Of a DNA stretch of 64,000 nt, positions 63,311 to 64,000 are shown in pieces. The notes under the pieces were generated by a model. It was not told the origin of the DNA. It did not search any database and was given only the letters and a program-made list of their open reading frames with translations. This DNA comes from Thiopseudomonas sp. (GTDB taxonomy: Bacteria > Pseudomonadota > Gammaproteobacteria > Pseudomonadales > Pseudomonadaceae), in assembly GCA_023228985.1 (NCBI GenBank), contig JALOAC010000006.1, positions 1 to 64,000 on the forward strand. The letters are read 5' to 3'. Every line of letters begins with the position of its first letter. The stretch's first letter is position 1. The position numbers and the translations under genes are program-made.

Positions 63311-63324
63311 ATGATTCGGGTCAA
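63311..63324 (+). promoter_or_regulatory. Candidate Anr/Dnr box upstream of bacteriohemerythrin
   Basis: ATGATTCGGGTCAA matches TTGAT-N4-ATCAA at 8 of 10 positions. A -10 TATAGT at 63349-63354 puts the start near 63361, so the box is centred near -43. Weaker than the other three sites. Confidence 0.5.
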
Positions 63325-63378
63325 GCCACCGACTGCACCAAGCAGATTATAGTTACGGCCTTAACATAGGAGAAAGTA

Positions 63379-63828
63379 ATGCCCAACACCTTAACCTGGT
63401 CCGATGAATATGCTACCGGCATCGATATTATCGACGAGCAGCATAAACGACTCTTTGCCTACTTTGAAGAGATTCAGCAGTGCATTGCCGCTAATGATGA
63501 AGAGCGCGTTGAGGGTATTTGTCGCAATCTGATTGAGTACGCAATAACGCACAATACCTTTGAAGAATCGCTGATGGAAAAAGCAGGCTACCCGATGCTT
63601 GAGCAACATCATCAGATACATGAGGCATTCAAGCAGCGCGCTTATGGTTACCTACAGCAAATTCAAGAAGGCGCAGTGAAAATGAAAATTGCGCGTTCCG
63701 TACGTACCGATATTGGTTTGTGGTTAATTAACCACATCAAGCGTGAAGATCAGCATTACGTACCTTACGTTAAAGCGGATCTTGACCAGAGTTTTGTTGG
63801 CCGCATGGTGAAGCGTTTTTTTGGCTAA
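63379..63828 (+). CDS. Bacteriohemerythrin
   Basis: Diiron oxygen-binding protein, 149 residues. Ligand pattern: His22 in DEQHKRLF, the HNTFEESLM block (His and Glu), EQHHQIHEAF and INHIKREDQHY (His and Asp). Start signature LTWSDEYATGIDIIDEQH is typical. AGGAG precedes the ATG. In Pseudomonas the orthologue is strongly Anr-dependent and may deliver or buffer oxygen for cbb3 oxidase; the box upstream agrees. Confidence 0.95.
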   Translation: MPNTLTWSDEYATGIDIIDEQHKRLFAYFEEIQQCIAANDEERVEGICRNLIEYAITHNTFEESLMEKAGYPMLEQHHQIHEAFKQRAYGYLQQIQEGAVKMKIARSVRTDIGLWLINHIKREDQHYVPYVKADLDQSFVGRMVKRFFG

Positions 63829-63855
63829 CTTACATACGCCCTTTTTGCTATCGCA

Positions 63856-64000
63856 TCACATAGGGTCGTTACGCGTTAGCAGTTCGTCAGGCAAGTGTTG
63901 TATATAGTCGTCTTCTACCGGCGGCAACTGTAAATGAAAACCCTGTGTAGTAAGGTTTTCCAACACTTGCTCAATGTCCTCTTTCGCCAATTTACGCTCA
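63856..64000 (-). CDS. C-terminal end of an unrecognised protein (partial)
   Basis: Minus-strand frame entering from the right edge: 47 codons ending QHLPDELLTRNDPM and a TGA. Acidic, no domain recognised. It converges on the bacteriohemerythrin gene. Confidence 0.55.
   Translation of the reverse strand, partial: ERKLAKEDIEQVLENLTTQGFHLQLPPVEDDYIQHLPDELLTRNDPM

Noticed and set aside
1..64000. CRISPR arrays, rRNA genes, insertion sequences
   Set aside because: No regularly spaced repeats, rRNA sequence, transposase frame or paired terminal repeats were seen.

Overview
The window is chromosomal DNA of a gammaproteobacterium in or close to the Pseudomonadaceae. The evidence is gene order and close protein similarity: htpG / braB-type carrier / sucDC-lpd-sucBA-sdhBADC facing gltA, then ccoNOQP-ccoGHIS-hemN-anr-apt, minCDE, the isc cluster, and secFD-yajC-tgt-queA all follow Pseudomonas order. 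Base composition is close to balanced, unlike GC-rich Pseudomonas, so a low-GC relative such as Thiopseudomonas or the Halopseudomonas (P. pertucinogena) group is my inference. Gene density is high and almost everything is housekeeping or respiratory.

Layout. 1-3289: 5' part of htpG, an unidentified membrane protein, and a branched-chain amino-acid carrier. 3348-14550 (minus strand): a complete TCA block for succinate dehydrogenase, 2-oxoglutarate dehydrogenase, lipoamide dehydrogenase and succinyl-CoA synthetase, divergent from gltA (15024-16310). 16364-17484: a beta-hydroxyacid dehydrogenase coupled to a small Cys-cluster protein. 17836-29810: a low-oxygen module with cbb3 oxidase structural genes (ccoNOQP), its assembly genes (ccoGHIS), a TauE/SafE-like membrane protein, a HemN homologue that lacks the radical-SAM cysteines, the oxygen sensor anr, and apt. 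Anr-type boxes precede ccoN, ccoG and the hemN-like gene, and a weaker one precedes a bacteriohemerythrin gene at 63379. 29858-34600: patatin phospholipase, lipid A acyltransferase, minCDE, pseudouridine synthase. 34683-41242: a MoxR/Bat (vWA) operon. 41389-43094: DAHP synthase and dksA. 43153-50283 (minus): trmJ-cysE-iscR-iscS-iscU-iscA-hscB-hscA-fdx-iscX, with a type-1 IscR site at the iscR promoter. 50429-56742: suhB, then secF-secD-yajC-tgt-queA. 56849-60381: a tRNA-Leu(CAA) followed by a tandem 12-bp repeat and the relic N-terminus of a tyrosine integrase, then a copper/silver P-type ATPase, a BON protein and a CsbD protein; this looks like the scar of an integrated element. 60549-64000: thioredoxin-like lipoprotein, arsC, wrbA, a DUF2069 protein whose 3' end overlaps tcdA, bacteriohemerythrin, and the 3' end of an unrecognised gene.

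How the parts fit: the left half supplies TCA reducing power and microaerobic respiration, and Anr ties cbb3 oxidase synthesis, its maturation and probably the hemerythrin to low oxygen. The isc cluster supplies the Fe-S clusters used by SdhB, CcoG and Anr. The most unusual item is the HemN-like protein at 26931-28214: an intact, apparently Anr-controlled reading frame in the usual hemN place that has lost the catalytic cluster motif. No CRISPR array, intact prophage, IS element or rRNA operon was seen.
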